Shown: positions 5,365 through 5,572 of the stretch, in pieces
Layout: each line of letters begins with the position of its first letter
Numbering within the stretch: the stretch's first letter is position 1
Source: Oscillospiraceae bacterium
GTDB taxonomy: Bacteria > Bacillota > Clostridia > Oscillospirales > Oscillospiraceae
Assembly: GCA_031282225.1 (NCBI GenBank)
Contig: JAITEC010000224.1
Coordinates: 1-5,572, forward strand
Direction: 5' to 3'
DNA length: 5,572 bases
Notes under the pieces: generated by a model
What the model was told of the DNA's origin: nothing
The model's database searches: none
Seen by the model: the letters and a program-made list of their open reading frames with translations, nothing else
Position numbers and translations under genes: made by a program

Positions 5365-5393
5365 TTGATATTCTCGTTTGGATTTTGTATAAT
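5365..5393 (+). promoter_or_regulatory. Promoter of the rightmost gene
   Basis: TTGATA (5365-5370) and a perfect TATAAT (5388-5393) lie 17 bases apart, near-consensus for a housekeeping sigma factor. The predicted start is near 5400, about 30 bases before the ATG at 5430. It diverges from the toxin-antitoxin promoter, and the two -35 elements are about 75 bases apart. Confidence 0.8.
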
Positions 5394-5429
5394 ATATAAA
5401 AGATAACAAAACAGCGGGAGTGCGCCTTT

Positions 5430-5572
5430 ATGACAGACCTACTGCTCTTATCGAAGGATACGCCGATTGCGGAAATTGTGGGCGGCGGCGTTATACCGAT
5501 CGCGCCGTCGCGGCTGCCGCTGTTTTTGCGGCGCGGCGGCAGCGCGCGCGCGTGGCTGGAGTCGCGGGCAGT
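5430..5572 (+). CDS. Unrecognised protein, N-terminal fragment (possibly HipA-like)
   Basis: The gene leaves the right edge after 47 codons. ATG 5430 has GGGAG at 5416-5420 and a near-consensus promoter, so it is a real gene. The visible start is MTDLLLLSKDTPIAEI, then VGGGVIPIAPSRLPLFL, then RRGGSARAWLESRA. A short hydrophobic strand, 'KDTPIAEI', a loop and 'LP.F....GS..AWLE.RA' resembles the opening of a group of Bacillota hypothetical proteins sometimes linked to HipA-like kinases, which I recall continuing with an Arg/Asn-rich segment. The link is weak because the diagnostic part is outside the window. Its place beside a toxin-antitoxin operon is compatible with such a role but does not prove it. 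Confidence 0.7.
   Translation, partial: MTDLLLLSKDTPIAEIVGGGVIPIAPSRLPLFLRRGGSARAWLESRA

Overview
The window looks like a piece of a strict or near-strict anaerobe, most likely a fairly GC-rich Clostridia-type member of the Bacillota. The reasons are a reverse-order rubrerythrin, an oxygen-sensitive glycyl radical enzyme, a FIST-type sensor protein, strong GGAGG ribosome binding sites, sigma-A-like promoters and a RelB/MazF-type toxin-antitoxin pair. This is inference from gene content; there is no rRNA or other phylogenetic marker.

Layout, left to right. (1) 1-182, minus strand: the N-terminal end of a FIST-domain sensor protein that leaves the window. (2) 439-984, plus: a 181-residue reverse rubrerythrin with its own near-consensus promoter, which carries a partial PerR-box-like sequence. 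(3) 1124-1902, plus: an AT-richer gene for a putative exported protein of unknown function, split by a one-base frameshift in a T run. (4) 1887-4400, plus: the largest gene, an 837-residue glycyl radical enzyme (PFL-like). It overlaps the broken gene by 16 bases and ends in a strong intrinsic terminator. (5) About 4441-4625: a non-coding, GC-rich stretch full of inverted repeats that looks like an interspersed repeat. (6) 4624-5243, minus: a toxin-antitoxin operon with a RelB/DinJ-like antitoxin and a MazF/PemK-like toxin joined by a TGATG overlap. (7) 5430-5572, plus: the start of an unrecognised gene with a near-consensus promoter.

How the genes relate. Rubrerythrin reduces peroxide and would suit a cell that relies on glycyl radical chemistry, but it has its own promoter and is not visibly in an operon with the enzyme. 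No radical-SAM activase, transporter or microcompartment gene for the glycyl radical enzyme is in view, so its substrate cannot be read from context. The most notable item is this enzyme. Its active-site loop reads SGCLGYH, with Gly where many glycyl radical dehydratases, lyases and decarboxylases have Glu two residues after the catalytic Cys, so its reaction is probably not one of the well-known ones. The broken gene, the structured repeat and the toxin-antitoxin pair around it suggest an accessory region with rearrangement.
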